Shown here piece by piece: positions 39,435 to 50,434 of a stretch of 64,000 nt of DNA. Position numbers and translations under genes: made by a program. This DNA comes from Tyto alba (lineage: Eukaryota; Chordata; Aves; Strigiformes; Tytonidae), in assembly GCF_018691265.1 (NCBI RefSeq), contig NW_024881313.1, positions 15,803,518 through 15,867,517 of the forward strand. Reading direction: 5' to 3'. How positions within the stretch are numbered: position 1 is the first letter of the stretch; each line of letters opens with the position of its first letter. Below the pieces are notes generated by a model. The model saw only the letters and a list, made by a program, of their open reading frames with translations, had not been told where the DNA came from and did no database searches.

Positions 39435-42400
39435 ATCGTGTTGGAGATTCACAAATGTACACAATCCAAGAAGCTGCCCACTCTTAAGCAAAAATGTGTA
39501 CTGTGTCCAAATGTTTGCTCATGTCCACTTTTGAATCTGCTATGACCTACCTCCATATTACTTTGCAAGAGGTGTTTGTTAGAAAGTACACAGACTATTT
39601 TTCTGACTTCTCTCTGTGGTGTTGCTTTAGTTTTGCCCTACCTAGAGAATGATGTTCACATCATGAGTGTCTAGTACTCTGTTCAGTGTTGGGAAAATGG
39701 GAAGAATTGGTTCACTGTTCAGATTCATTCTGACAGTTCATTCTGTATGTTCAATTGTGCATGTTCATGACTGTCCAAAATCTGCATGGGATTTCAACCC
39801 ACTGCTTCTGAGTGGTGCTCATTGCTTAATTTTGAATCCTGTACAAAGACAACAGAGTAGACTCTCAATTCTTATTCTGATTCATGTCATTCTAACTGAT
39901 TAATTCAGTGAAACATGGCATAATCACACTAAGCTAGACATATGTCATCAAAATGACATTTGTGAAATACACAGGACAGCCCCAGGTTTACCCTATTTTG
40001 GGTGGTTTGGTTTTGAAGGGGACTGAGGGAGCTTTCCTATCTTAATTAGTTTCCTAGTCCTCTTTCCCCAAAATTGGTAGAAAATATGATTCATCACTCT
40101 AGTGATGAGTTTAATGAAGAATAATGGTTTCTTGCATATAGCAAAATTGTTTTTAGCTATCTTTACCTTCTTCTCAAGGCAGGTATAGGGCACTCCTTTT
40201 CTTAAAGATAACTGATCCAGGATAAAAGCAAAGAGGCCCAGCAACCTGCTAGACTCTTTTTCCACATTTGTCTTTTCTTCCTGTCCACAGCTCACACAGG
40301 GAAGATGTCAAAGGTGACAGCTACTGGAATTTTGCAATTAAATGTTTGTAACATAGGACCATCTCTTTCATTTCCAAGGTAGAAAATGATGATTTTGTTC
40401 CAAATTTAAGAATTCAATAGGTAATGGTGTGGGAGAAGGATATTGCTGCTTAATTTTTTTTTTTTTCTGGTACAAGGGAAAATACTTTTTTTAACACATA
40501 GATTTTATTATGAGCTATGTTCTGTTGGCCTCTGTTTATGGTAGACATCCGTCACAACTAAAGACAAGGGTTGAGCATTTCTTTCCTGAGAGAAAAGACA
40601 AGTGAAATGTAGGCTTTACTGATAAGAAAAATATTAAGTCACCAGGAGTTACTCTGAGTCTTTCTTCTACCCTCCTTAGATGTACTTTTTTTACTTTTTA
40701 AAGAGAAGAAGGTTGGTATGTTAACACTAATGGTAAGCATTTAGAAAAAGAGAAAAAAGGGAGAAACCTGTGACTATATAAGAAAAAAAAAAGTTTGTGA
40801 GGGTTTTTGAAGCAACATAAAAGACAGAGTACCCAACTAGGTCTTAGTCAAATAACACCACGAAGCCTCATACATTTTTTATCTTCAATAGAATAAATGA
40901 GAAAAGTGGGTATGTATTTTGTTCCATATCTTCATTGATTGAATAACACTCAAAATACAAAAATATCTTGGATATAGAAAAAAAATATATAAATTTTAAA
41001 AGTATCCATTGGCTATAAAATTAGAATGTTAAAGTATGAATTCCTTTCAAAATCTCAACTAAAGCTTCTTGCCACGATATTTTGAAAACCATGAACCTCA
41101 GAGCTGGGAAGCCATTACCCTTCCATTCTTCTTGAAGACTAAAGTACCTATTCAGTATTATGGAAACAAAGGTCTTTCAGTACTTACGACCAGCCTCTCA
41201 TGTGGTCAAGGCTGAAACAGATATATCTATAACATCTTGCCATTGTCTCTTTATAAATTCTGCACAGAAATGTATGCAGGGGAACAGAGGAAGGGGAGGC
41301 AAAGTGGAAAAGGGGAATGCTATCTTAAAGGACCCAAGAAAAATACTTGCTGACCTCAGGCTAGGCTACGAAACAAATCTTTCAAGGTAAAACAATTCCA
41401 TAGTCTAATGATGTAGTACATTCAGCCTGACCAGGATACTTGAACAGTGGTGAAAGAAAAGGTCTCTGACTTCTTGGGGCAGCAAGAACTTCAGCAGCTT
41501 CCAGTCATGAGATGGATGAAAAAGACTTCAGCCCAGGCCCTTCACTTCCTGCACAAAAAATGCCTGCAGGTTAGGATATACAGGTCTGGGCTGTATCACT
41601 TCCAAAGGGCATTCAGCCAACAGGGGAAGGGCTGTGCACAATGAGGGACAAGAGCACTGATAAAGAGCTCTCTTAACACAGTCCAGGTGGATGGACATTT
41701 ATATAAGATATTGGGCCCATATTAAAACTATCCAGCTTTGACAGAAAACTGAACTACAACTGGAGGCAGTTCCATTAATATAAGGTCTAAATTGCCTTCT
41801 AGAGATTTCTAGGTCTTTCCAGGACAGCAAGTTTAGTCTGATCTCTTAGCTTAAGTCTAAGGTTAGGTCCAAAAAGTCCAGTCCAGAACCCATAGACATT
41901 CATTTCACCTATGGAAAATGATCCAGAAATTGTAGGTTATCTGCTGTTTTATATTAAGAGCTATAGAAACAAAGTTTGTTCTCCTTTTCCTCTCCTTTTG
42001 CCTCTTGCCTTTTAAATTTAGTTTTAAATTTGTTCTTAGCATCTCATTCACAGCACTTGTTTTGTTAAATAAGAACTTTAAAACATTTGACAGTCATTTG
42101 TCCTGTGTATACAACAAACAGCAGACAAAATGTGCTGTGAAGCAGTTAACATTCAGGGCACTTAGGGTATGAAACACTGCAATGAACCCTGAACAATTCT
42201 TGCTTACGTTTCTAGTATGTAAACTAAAGCTATGCTTTATTTCTTTGGGAATTGTATTTTAGCAGGTGTATGTTCCTTATTTGAGTAAAGAACATTTTTC
42301 CAATCATTTTTATGATTGCTTCTTTGAAGGTAACTTCCTGGAGAAAGATCCAATTGCAAAGAACGATTTATGGGGTCCTTGTCAATCACTAAAAATTGAA

Positions 42401-43724
42401 GTTACTGATAGAAAACGGATGTGGTCAGAAGATGAAAGAGCTATTTCTTCGTTTTCCTGGGATTTCCAGGTCCTTTGCTTTTCCTGACCCCTTGGATCCT
42501 CATATTCTTGTTTACATTTCAGGATTACAATTCTGAGATTGAATTGTTACTTTTTTCAAAGATAATTTTATTCAAGCAAAAAATGACCTCTGGATAATAT
42601 TTTCAAAAGCACATCAATCACTTTGGAGCCTAAAAGAAAGGATGACAGAGGCTGAAGAAGCATATGGGATACAGTTCCCATTAACTTTCAGTGGTTGAAA
42701 GGTACCTAACTAACATTTCTGCCTTCAAAAAAATTACATTAGTCCCATTTTTAATAGAGCAAGAGGCAAAGGCAAAACTCCACTGGGACATTATGATTGC
42801 ATATTCATCTACACAGTGTTCACTGTTCATGGACGTATTTTCATTTTAAACTACCCAAGGGACTCTAGGTGAACTTGTAGTTTAGCTACTCAGAATCTAG
42901 AAGTTTCCAGCTAAACCACTCAGTAACCTCTGCTTTCAAAATTTTAATCTCTCATTTAGGAAATTACTTAAACTAAATTCAATATAGGAGTTTAACAAAT
43001 CTTAAAACCTACAAAAATAAATTTTAATTCTATACTTTAACCAGTCTTCAGAAGCATTTATGTTTTAAGATTTAATTTCAGGGAGAGCTTGTAGGATCCA
43101 AATTTGGTCAGATTTTGACATATGATAAGACTGTACCATTTAGCTTTGTGAAAGAAAAAAATACAGAATTTAATTCTAGTCCATTAAGTTTCAGTAGATT
43201 TTAAAGCGTAGCAGTTGAACATCATAAATGAAAAGATATCCACAGATTTCAAATAGATGTCTTAACTAATCTCAAACCTTACAATATCTAGAAAGCAACA
43301 TTTGTGCTTCCCACAAAGGTGCTGGGCATTCTGGCAGTAGATCTATCACAATGCAACCAGGAAACAGAAAACTAAGTTTCAGTGCATGGCAGTGAATGTA
43401 ATAAAGGAAAGAAGGGATAGAGCAGGAAAGATGAACTTCATGTAAACCAAAGGGGAATTAGGCTGCTGACACTAAGAATAGAAAAGGTCAAATGGAAATT
43501 TTTTGAGTCTGAAGGAAAGCTGGCACTTGAGGAAGATTTTTGACTGCTGTATCCTCTAGATATGAAGTTATAAGCCCCTGTATCCTTGAATAAAAAAAAA
43601 AAAAAAATAGACCAGAAGTTGATAAAACTGAAGAACAAAACAGTGAGGAACAAGTTCAAGTAAAATCTTGTTTTAGCAGAGGATGTAAAAACAGACAAGC
43701 AGACTGACAAGAAACTTACAAGTA
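37210..43724. other. Non-coding AT-rich DNA
   Basis: No gene or recent mobile element is recognised apart from one AAAT microsatellite. Frames such as 38,037-38,345 and 39,993-40,295 (minus) are within chance length and lack splice partners. There are T or A runs near 37,831, 40,457 and 43,591. Confidence 0.45.
39401..39436 (+). repeat. (AAAT)9 microsatellite
   Basis: Nine uninterrupted AAAT units. Uninterrupted tetranucleotides of this length are usually polymorphic. Confidence 0.95.
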
Positions 43725-44301
43725 TGTCCTAGTTTGGGCTGGAATAGAGTTAGCGTTTCTTCTTAGTAGCTAGAATAATGTTGTGTTTTGGATTCAGTGT
43801 GGGATTTGGTATGAGAAGAATGCTGATAATACACTGATGTTTTCAGTTGTTGCTGACATTTCAAGGACTCCTCAACTCCCCATGTCCTCTCCATGTGCAG
43901 GTGCACAAGAAACAGGGAGGGAGCACAGCCAGAGCACTGGACCTAAATTGGCCAATGGAATATTTCATATCATGTAATGTCCTGCTCAGTATATAAAGGA
44001 GGGATGGCTGGGAAGGGGCTTGCTCTCACTTCTGGGAATCTGACTGCAGGATCTTGGTATGTCGGGATCGCTAGACATGACTGGGCCAGGTATCAGTCAG
44101 CAGATGGTGAGCAATATCATTGTGCATTACCCATTTATACTTTCTATTATTGCAATTGTTTTATTACCATTTTTTAACTGTTTTTATCTCAACATATGAG
44201 TCTACCTTTATCTCTCCAATTCCTTCCCCCGTTCCCAGGGCGGGGAGGGTGGGCAAGAAGCTGACTTGTGTTTGTCTGCCAACTAGGTTCAAGCCACTAC
44301 A
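43725..44301 (+). mobile_element. Solo LTR of an avian endogenous retrovirus
   Basis: A 577-base unit begins TGTCCTAGTTTGGGCTGG and ends AAGCCACTACA, with the TG...CA ends of retroviral LTRs. Its internal landmarks match a bird LTR family that I know from songbird genomes (probably ERVL-like): ATGTTTTCAGTTGTTGCTGA, CTCAGTATATAAAGG as TATA box, GGTGAGCAATATCATTGTG, a T/A-rich stretch, then CTTATCTC-like sequence. No internal viral genes lie on either side, so recombination between two LTRs has left one. No clean target-site duplication is visible: the five bases before (AAGTA) and after (GTGGA) do not match, which suggests mutation or a recombined end. The two open frames inside it are accidental. 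Confidence 0.85.
43989..43998 (+). promoter_or_regulatory. TATA box of the solo LTR
   Basis: GTATATAAAG lies about 265 bases into the LTR, at the expected U3/R boundary. It could still give plus-strand transcription into the DNA to the right, where no gene is seen. Confidence 0.6.
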
Positions 44302-44989
44302 GTGGATTTCAACATATACACTACAAATCTAAAAATGACTGGATGAACTGGCATATTAGATGATAAATGAAGACATTAAAATAGAAGGTAGTAGACAGAA
44401 ATTGGTGAATGTGATGAGACAGTGAAATATTGAGGGTGTAATTTCAGGGCTCTCCCACCAGTCACCTAGCTCAGAGAGTGACAATGACTGTGACATGCTA
44501 AGGGAGCCAAGGGAGCCAACTGGGCAAAAAGCACAGTAATAACTGGAGAGTTCATTTACACCCATATAGACTGTGTAAATATCTTCAAAAGTTACAGTGC
44601 AGAGACTGAATTTTTTGTTGTCCTCCTGGACCAACTAGTTAGCAATTCATAAGAGAAGATGCAACTCTTGACGCAGTCTTAAGCAGTGCAAGGTGGGCCT
44701 ATGAAGAACCTGCAGGGTAGAAGGGATAACAACATTTTTAAATTCAGGATCTTTGTTACAGCAAGAGTCAAAATATGCTATTCTCTCCCATAGTATTTCA
44801 TTTCATTAAATTGAAAGCACTGTTTAAAATAAAATCAAAGCTGTAATCTAAAAGGGTAAAATGCTTGCATGTGACATGGAGATTGTTTATTGGCATCATA
44901 TTATAATCTCAAGGTGAATGAATAAAATTGATCCAAACGGACTTTTAAACAGGTACATAAAATAGCCCAACCAACCCTCCCCATTAAAA
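44302..44989. other. Spacer between solo LTR and LINE relic
   Basis: No gene is seen. The minus-strand frame 44,356-44,634 has no support. The last few hundred bases may already belong to the decayed 5' part of the LINE relic. Confidence 0.4.
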
Positions 44990-46590
44990 AATCATCATAC
45001 TTAAAAAGTAGAGGAGAATATTAGAAATTTAAAGAGTAGTTGGTCCTTCAAAAAGTGGAAGTTGTGTTCAGGTAAGGAAAATCTTAGAGTATATAAGATT
45101 CAACAAATTAACTGTAAAACCATAATAAATATGGCCAGATAATATTCTGAGGAATAACTAGCTGAACAGATAATAACTACTAATAAAAACTTTTTCAAAC
45201 ATATCAGAAGCAGGAAGCCTATCAGACTCTGCCAAATAGGTGATCATAATTTAAAAGAAGCACTTGAGAAAGAAACAACCATAGCAAAGTTGTTAAATGA
45301 GTTATTGTATTGATATTCATCACAAAGAGTCTTAGGGAGAATCCACACAGCCTTTCTTCAGAAGTGAAGAGTTTGAGGCACTGTATCAAATTGATGTGTC
45401 AGCAGAAGAGGTTTCAAACAAAACTATCCAATAAACAGGAACAAATTGCCAGAACCAGACGTTCTAAAGGAACTCAGATTTGAAGTTGCTGAACTATGAG
45501 ATGTGCTATTTAGCTATGTCATCACTTAAGTTCAACCAATACCAAACTAAAGGAACTAAAGCTGGCCAATATGCTTCAATTTTTAAAGGGACTTTAGTAA
45601 AGGTTTGAACAACTGTTCCTTCTGTACCAGAAAAAATATATAAAAATATTAAAATATTGAATTAAAAGTTATTAGAAGATATTAGAAGAGGCTTTAACAC
45701 ACCTTTTGCAGAAAAATCACATCTTTCTAGGCCATTGAAGATTTTTGCAGGAATCTAATTTAGAAAAGCACTGGTGATTTATACAGCTTCAATGAGTTTC
45801 CAAAAAAACTTTGACAATGCTCCTCAACAGAAATTATTATAAATGCCATTGGAGGAAGGTCATTCCATGAATAAAAAAGTATTTAGCAATCAGGGGACAA
45901 AGGTATGAGAAAATAGTTGGTCTTCACTACCTTCAGAGTCTCTAGGGAGTTGTGTTACAAAGAGAGAAAAAGAAGGTTCTCATGATACCAATTGATAAAG
46001 TAACTGTACAATAAAAATGGCACTGAAAAGTCTTGGGCCCATTTTGGTTAGTTTCCTGAAAACATCTGTTCCATGCCTAAGAGTGCTCAAAAAAAGAAAA
46101 TACATGTTGGGAAAGAAAGCAAGAATGAAGTAGGAAAACTACATTATGCTACAATAGTATCATTCTGTGCCAAAAAAATTTAGTATTGTTTACCATTCTG
46201 GGAAGCCTTTTCTAAACATTTATGAAAGAATTAGAAGAGTCACAGGGATACAATATGGATAATCAGAAGTAGAGAAAAACTTCTATATAGGCAGATATTG
46301 CTCATGTTAGGACTTCTAGACCTAGAAAAGAACAATTTATGAAGGACAGAGTAGAATTTTAGAGGGTAGTGAAAGGAGAGGATGACTAGAAACAGTAACT
46401 CGCTCATTTCCACCTATTTCAGGAATAAAGAATCACCAGATAAAATTCTCAGGCTGCAGATTTAAAACAGAGAAATAAAAAGTCTGCAATTTCATCACAC
46501 AGCTCATTGTCCAAGGACACATTAAGTACTAAAAGTCAAATGGCTTCAAAAAGCATTTACAGAAAGTCTATGATGAAAAGACATCATGTG
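44990..46590 (+). mobile_element. Ancient CR1-type LINE relic (ORF2 remnants)
   Basis: Sense-strand landmarks of an old amniote CR1-type ORF2 occur in the right order. First is AGAAGCAGGAAGCCTATCAG (about 45,207). Next come CAGACGTTCTAAAGGAACTC with TTTGAAGTTGCTGAACTA and TGCTTCAATTTTTAAAGG. At 45,795-45,833 a frame reads S-F-Q-K-N-F-D-N-A-P-Q-Q-K, a decayed form of the reverse transcriptase motif A region (family DFQKAFDKVPHQ). Further right are TTAGGACTTCTAGACCTAGA and GGCTGCAGATTTAAAACA, the latter near the ORF2 end. About a kilobase of the element is missing after 45,950. Stops and indels are throughout, so it is long dead. Confidence 0.75.
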
Positions 46591-47509
46591 AATCAGAAAT
46601 TCCCCAAAGCACAGATTTCCAAAAGCAATACTCCCATGAACAGTGTCTTCCCATATTCACCCATTGTTCTGTTATTTTCCACAGTCATTTACATTTGGCC
46701 ATGGGTTTAGTGAGACCATTGATTAACCCAACACCTTTATGCTTTTTCTAAGGGATCTCCACACAGCAGAGATGAGGTATATATTCTTCATTACTTTATG
46801 TCTTTCAGAATACATTTTATCACTAGTGACATTCTATGCAGCCTATAAATTCCCAAGTGGGCTTATATATTATCTTGGTGGAAGACAAAAAAATTCTCCA
46901 AAGTTACTGGCTGCATTTTCAAAAGGGAAATCGATGCTTCCATTTTAAGTTTGTCTTACAAATTCTTTGGAGCACTGGTTGTTTTCTGTTGCTTTCTGCT
47001 TCTTTCATGTAGGGGGCCTAATCCTGAAAAACAAGAAGGCACCACCATAAGTCCTCAGGGTTCCCAGGAGAAGTATCTCTGATCCTCCTGCTCCCAAATA
47101 GCTGTGCATTTATAATTACAAATGTCCAGGCCTTAGATCAGAACTGTCTTCCTATGCTGTGACCATACTACTTGGTGACTACAGACATTGCCACAGATGC
47201 AGAAATACATAGAGACAAATCTAAAATCAGAAACTGTTGAGCATTAGGGTTTGTAAATCTAACATGAGCTTTTCTTCTTTTAACCAATCTAATCTTCCTC
47301 CAAGGGAGTATATTATTCTGTTTTACTTTTGGCCTTCTTTCCCTGGCTGACCTCCCCCTAATTAAGCCAACTCATAGGAGGGCCAGAGTTTTACGGCTTC
47401 TAAGACATGCACGGCCAGAAAGTCATGTGTCTTTTCTGCTTGATCTGACCTTAAAATGAGAAGAAAAGGATTAAAAACAAGCAAATGACTCCTAAGAGAA
47501 AAGGGAGAA
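46591..47509. other. Non-coding DNA
   Basis: No gene is recognised. Frames at 46,507-46,710 and 46,739-46,948 show no splice context. Confidence 0.4.
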
Positions 47510-47740
47510 AATCCAGCTGCTGGCAGGCACACAACAGCAGCAGAGGAGCACACTCCCCCTCGCCTTCGTCCTGGGCCCCCGAGTGAACGCTCAGGGTGGT
47601 CCCCGGGGAGCTTGCATGGACACCACCATCCATCCGGCATGAGCTTGCTGGCGCTCCCACAAGACTGACTGCAGATGCATGGCAACAGCGTTGTGATGCT
47701 ACGTGAATAACTGTCATGTTACACGACAGTGATTTTTACG
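47510..47740. promoter_or_regulatory. Small CpG-enriched patch
   Basis: GC content rises here and about 11 CpG are counted by eye in 200 bases, in an otherwise CpG-poor region. It includes GCATGGCAAC, an RFX X-box half site, and a cluster of ACTGTC/GACAGT inverted repeats at about 47,709-47,747. The frames on the minus strand (47,362-47,717) are open because of base composition and lack a recognisable domain. It may be a distal regulatory element or a lowly expressed promoter. Confidence 0.35.
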
Positions 47741-48559
47741 ACTGTCAAGAAATACTGGAGCGAAACTGTTCAAATAATTTAATTAAGCCATGTAGCACTG
47801 AGAACAGCTGAAATTACAGGACACCAGGTTTCATATTGGCACTTCTGCCAACATGTGTTAGAGAGAAAGTATTTCTAGCTGTCTCCACACAAAGAAAAAT
47901 CCAAATATAGACACAGTAATTTTCATTTAAATGTGTCTTCATTGACTTGTTTAAGTGGAGGAAGTGATATTAAATCTACAAGACAAAGTACCATTTTTAC
48001 TAGAAGATTTTGCCAGTACTATTGTCTGGGTATATCTGTACTGGAGTGTGGATCCAGCCTGAATTTCTTCTGTCAAATAGGCCTTTGATACTGTACTTTT
48101 AATCAGGTCTTCCAGAAAAGACAGACAAAAAGAAATCCCTCATTTCATATGGATGCACCTGGTTCAATGAATGATGACTTTGTCCCATTATTTTATCTCT
48201 ACACTTAACTTTATTGCAACAATGAAATAATTCTTGCAGAACAAAGTAAATTCTTGAATTGACTATGTGTTTACAGTACATAAAACCACTGAGAAATTTA
48301 CCCGCTGATTGTCCCAAGAACATATTTCAATACTTCTCTAAATGTGACAGGCAAGGATAGAATATAGCTTTTACTTTAAATAAGACATTCAATGTTTCAG
48401 ACTGTTTCAAAACTATATTTCTTCTCTAGCAACAACGTGCTTTTGTGCCAACTCCTAAATAACCATAAATTTCTTTTTTATAAACCTTAATGAATACTTG
48501 GCCAAGATGCTGTAACTATTGGCTTCTACCTTTGAGCAGAAATGGAAAAAAGTGTACAC
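47741..48559. other. Non-coding AT-rich DNA
   Basis: I see no gene, repeat or motif here that I can support. Confidence 0.45.
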
Positions 48560-49200
48560 TGAGTAAAATGGAAAAAAGATCACAGCAAACCCAATGTTGC
48601 ATTTTGCATTTAATGTGAAGGACGCCTTGTTTTCATGGTGTTGCAGTTTTCAGTGTTTTTCATCTTAAAGTGGCTGATCAATTTAAGGTAAGTGGCAGCC
48701 ATTTGGCCTAGTTCCCAGGCTCTGCTTTCCTCTGAGAAAAGAAAGGATTCAGTCAGACACACAGACAAGGGGCATCATCGGTGGCTCTCACATTCCAAGC
48801 ATTTTAGCACAGATTAAGTTGGAATGGTTTTACTGTTTACTGAAATCTCCTAGGTGTTGCATTTTATCCCCCTCTGGCTGTGGTTATCCAGGTTGAGCTT
48901 CTCAGGTCAGGACCTCCATAAGAAAAATGGCTTGTAGAGCCTTGAAGGGAAATACACAGCACAGGTCAAGACTCCTTATTAAAATGCAATTTCGGCAGCT
49001 TATTGCAAAATGTAAGTCCCCAGACAACAGGTAATTTAGCAGTGAACTTTTCCTAAAGCTTGCAGCAAGGCAAGAGCTGTTTTACATGCATTCCAGAGGA
49101 AAAAGCGAAGATAATCTTCTTAACAAGGACAAAACCTCAGCACTTTCTGTGTCTGGAAATAACCAGCAGATAATTAAGTGTTATTTTTAGCCTTTTTTTT
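48560..49200. other. Conserved-looking non-coding block
   Basis: This stretch has no long open frame, no simple repeat and no transposon signature. It shows an even base composition and many short factor-like sites (CAGCTTATTGCAAAATG, GGTAATTTAGCAG, GCAGATAATTAAG and ATTTTGCATTTAATG). In vertebrate gene deserts this texture often marks a conserved developmental enhancer. This is a judgement by eye only; alignment would decide. Confidence 0.3.
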
Positions 49201-49745
49201 TTTTTTTCAGGTGCAATAAAGTATAGAATTTAGTGTCTAATAACAAATTTAATTTTGCCTTTATTATGTAACTGTGAAAATTTAATAGATCCTTTTAAGA
49301 GCTTGTGTCTTCAAATAATAACTTTTTATAAATATAAATTTTATGTTTTAATATAGTCACCCATTCTGCAGACACTCAGGGCCATATTTTTGGAGATATT
49401 AGGGTGACAAATTAGTTCAGGCTTCCTGGAATTGCACATGCACAAAGGGCACTGTGTGAGAGAGTTTGCACTGTTCATGTTCATAGGAGTTATCAGATGT
49501 GTGGCTGTTTGCAGTATTGAGATCAGAGGTATGAGTGTGAGGATAAAGCAGTTGTTGGTTGTTTTCTTACTGATAGCTTTATAGTTTAAAAAAAAAAAAA
49601 ATCCTTACCTACTCCTCTTTTTGGGTTATGCCTTTAAACAGAAATTGATCACCAGATTGAAATGTCCAGTGTTTTCTGCCCAAAAATGAACTGGAGGTTT
49701 TGGAAATGTAAGCAGAAACAGAGCATGAAAAAATAGGGGGATACA

Positions 49746-49776
<31 letters not shown>

Positions 49777-50423
49777 ATTACAAGTGAAGACATTTCTCAG
49801 ATATATTCTCTATCCAATTTATAAACAGTTTCCCTTGAAAATGTCAGTCTTTCCACAGCTTGGGTTTTAATGACCCCTAATAACATATTTAAAGATATTC
49901 TGTTCCTTGGATGATATATTGAAGAATAATGTTCCAGATGTATATGTGAGCATGCATATGCATGTCAGTGATTTGACTGAACTGAACTGACCTTGCCGGG
50001 TGCCTCCGGAGTCCCAGCCTCACAGAAACACTCTGGGAGGTATCAACACATTGCAGCCAGGTGCCAGTGCCTTTCTGGAAAGCATCATTACATAGTCAGA
50101 GCCTCTATCATCAATGCCTTTTTTCCCCTGTTCAGTCTTTAAAAAGCGAGGAGTAAATTCAAGGGGAAACGTTGCTTGTTTAATCAAGTAAGTTAAATTA
50201 CAAGGGGATAAGCTTTTAGTCTTTAGCTAGGAGATAACAAAGTAGTGGTGAGAGTTTGTGAAGGCTCAGATAGCCATCAAGAGCAAGGCAGTGCTGAGGA
50301 TAATGAGAAGCTACATACAGTCCATACAGTCCACACACATACACACCAAGAGACAGAGGAGGAGTTAACTGCAGCCCTAGGAGGGGCAGGAAGCCGACCA
50401 GCTGCATGCAATTGCAGCTGCTG
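49201..50423. other. Non-coding DNA
   Basis: No gene is recognised. There are a T run at about 49,192-49,208, an A run near 49,589, and a T28 run listed separately. Both strands are open over 50,216-50,445 but without support. Confidence 0.4.
49749..49776 (+). repeat. T28 homopolymer
   Basis: Twenty-eight uninterrupted T. No retroposon body is recognised beside it. Confidence 0.9.
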
Positions 50424-50434
50424 CTATAAAAAGG
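50424..50434 (+). promoter_or_regulatory. TATA-box-like promoter candidate
   Basis: CTATAAAAAGG is a near-perfect TATA box. It is preceded by two CAGCTG E-boxes flanking a CAATTG (50,399-50,421) and followed about 25 bases later by a plausible start region. No coding frame follows, so if it is used the product is a non-coding RNA or an unseen spliced gene. Confidence 0.3.

Noticed and set aside
39993..40295. 100-codon minus-strand frame
   Set aside because: Lys/Phe/Ile-rich, without splice signals or homology, and of a length expected by chance.
43783..44332. Open frames at 43,783-44,332
   Set aside because: They lie within the solo LTR, which has no coding role. They are not viral genes.
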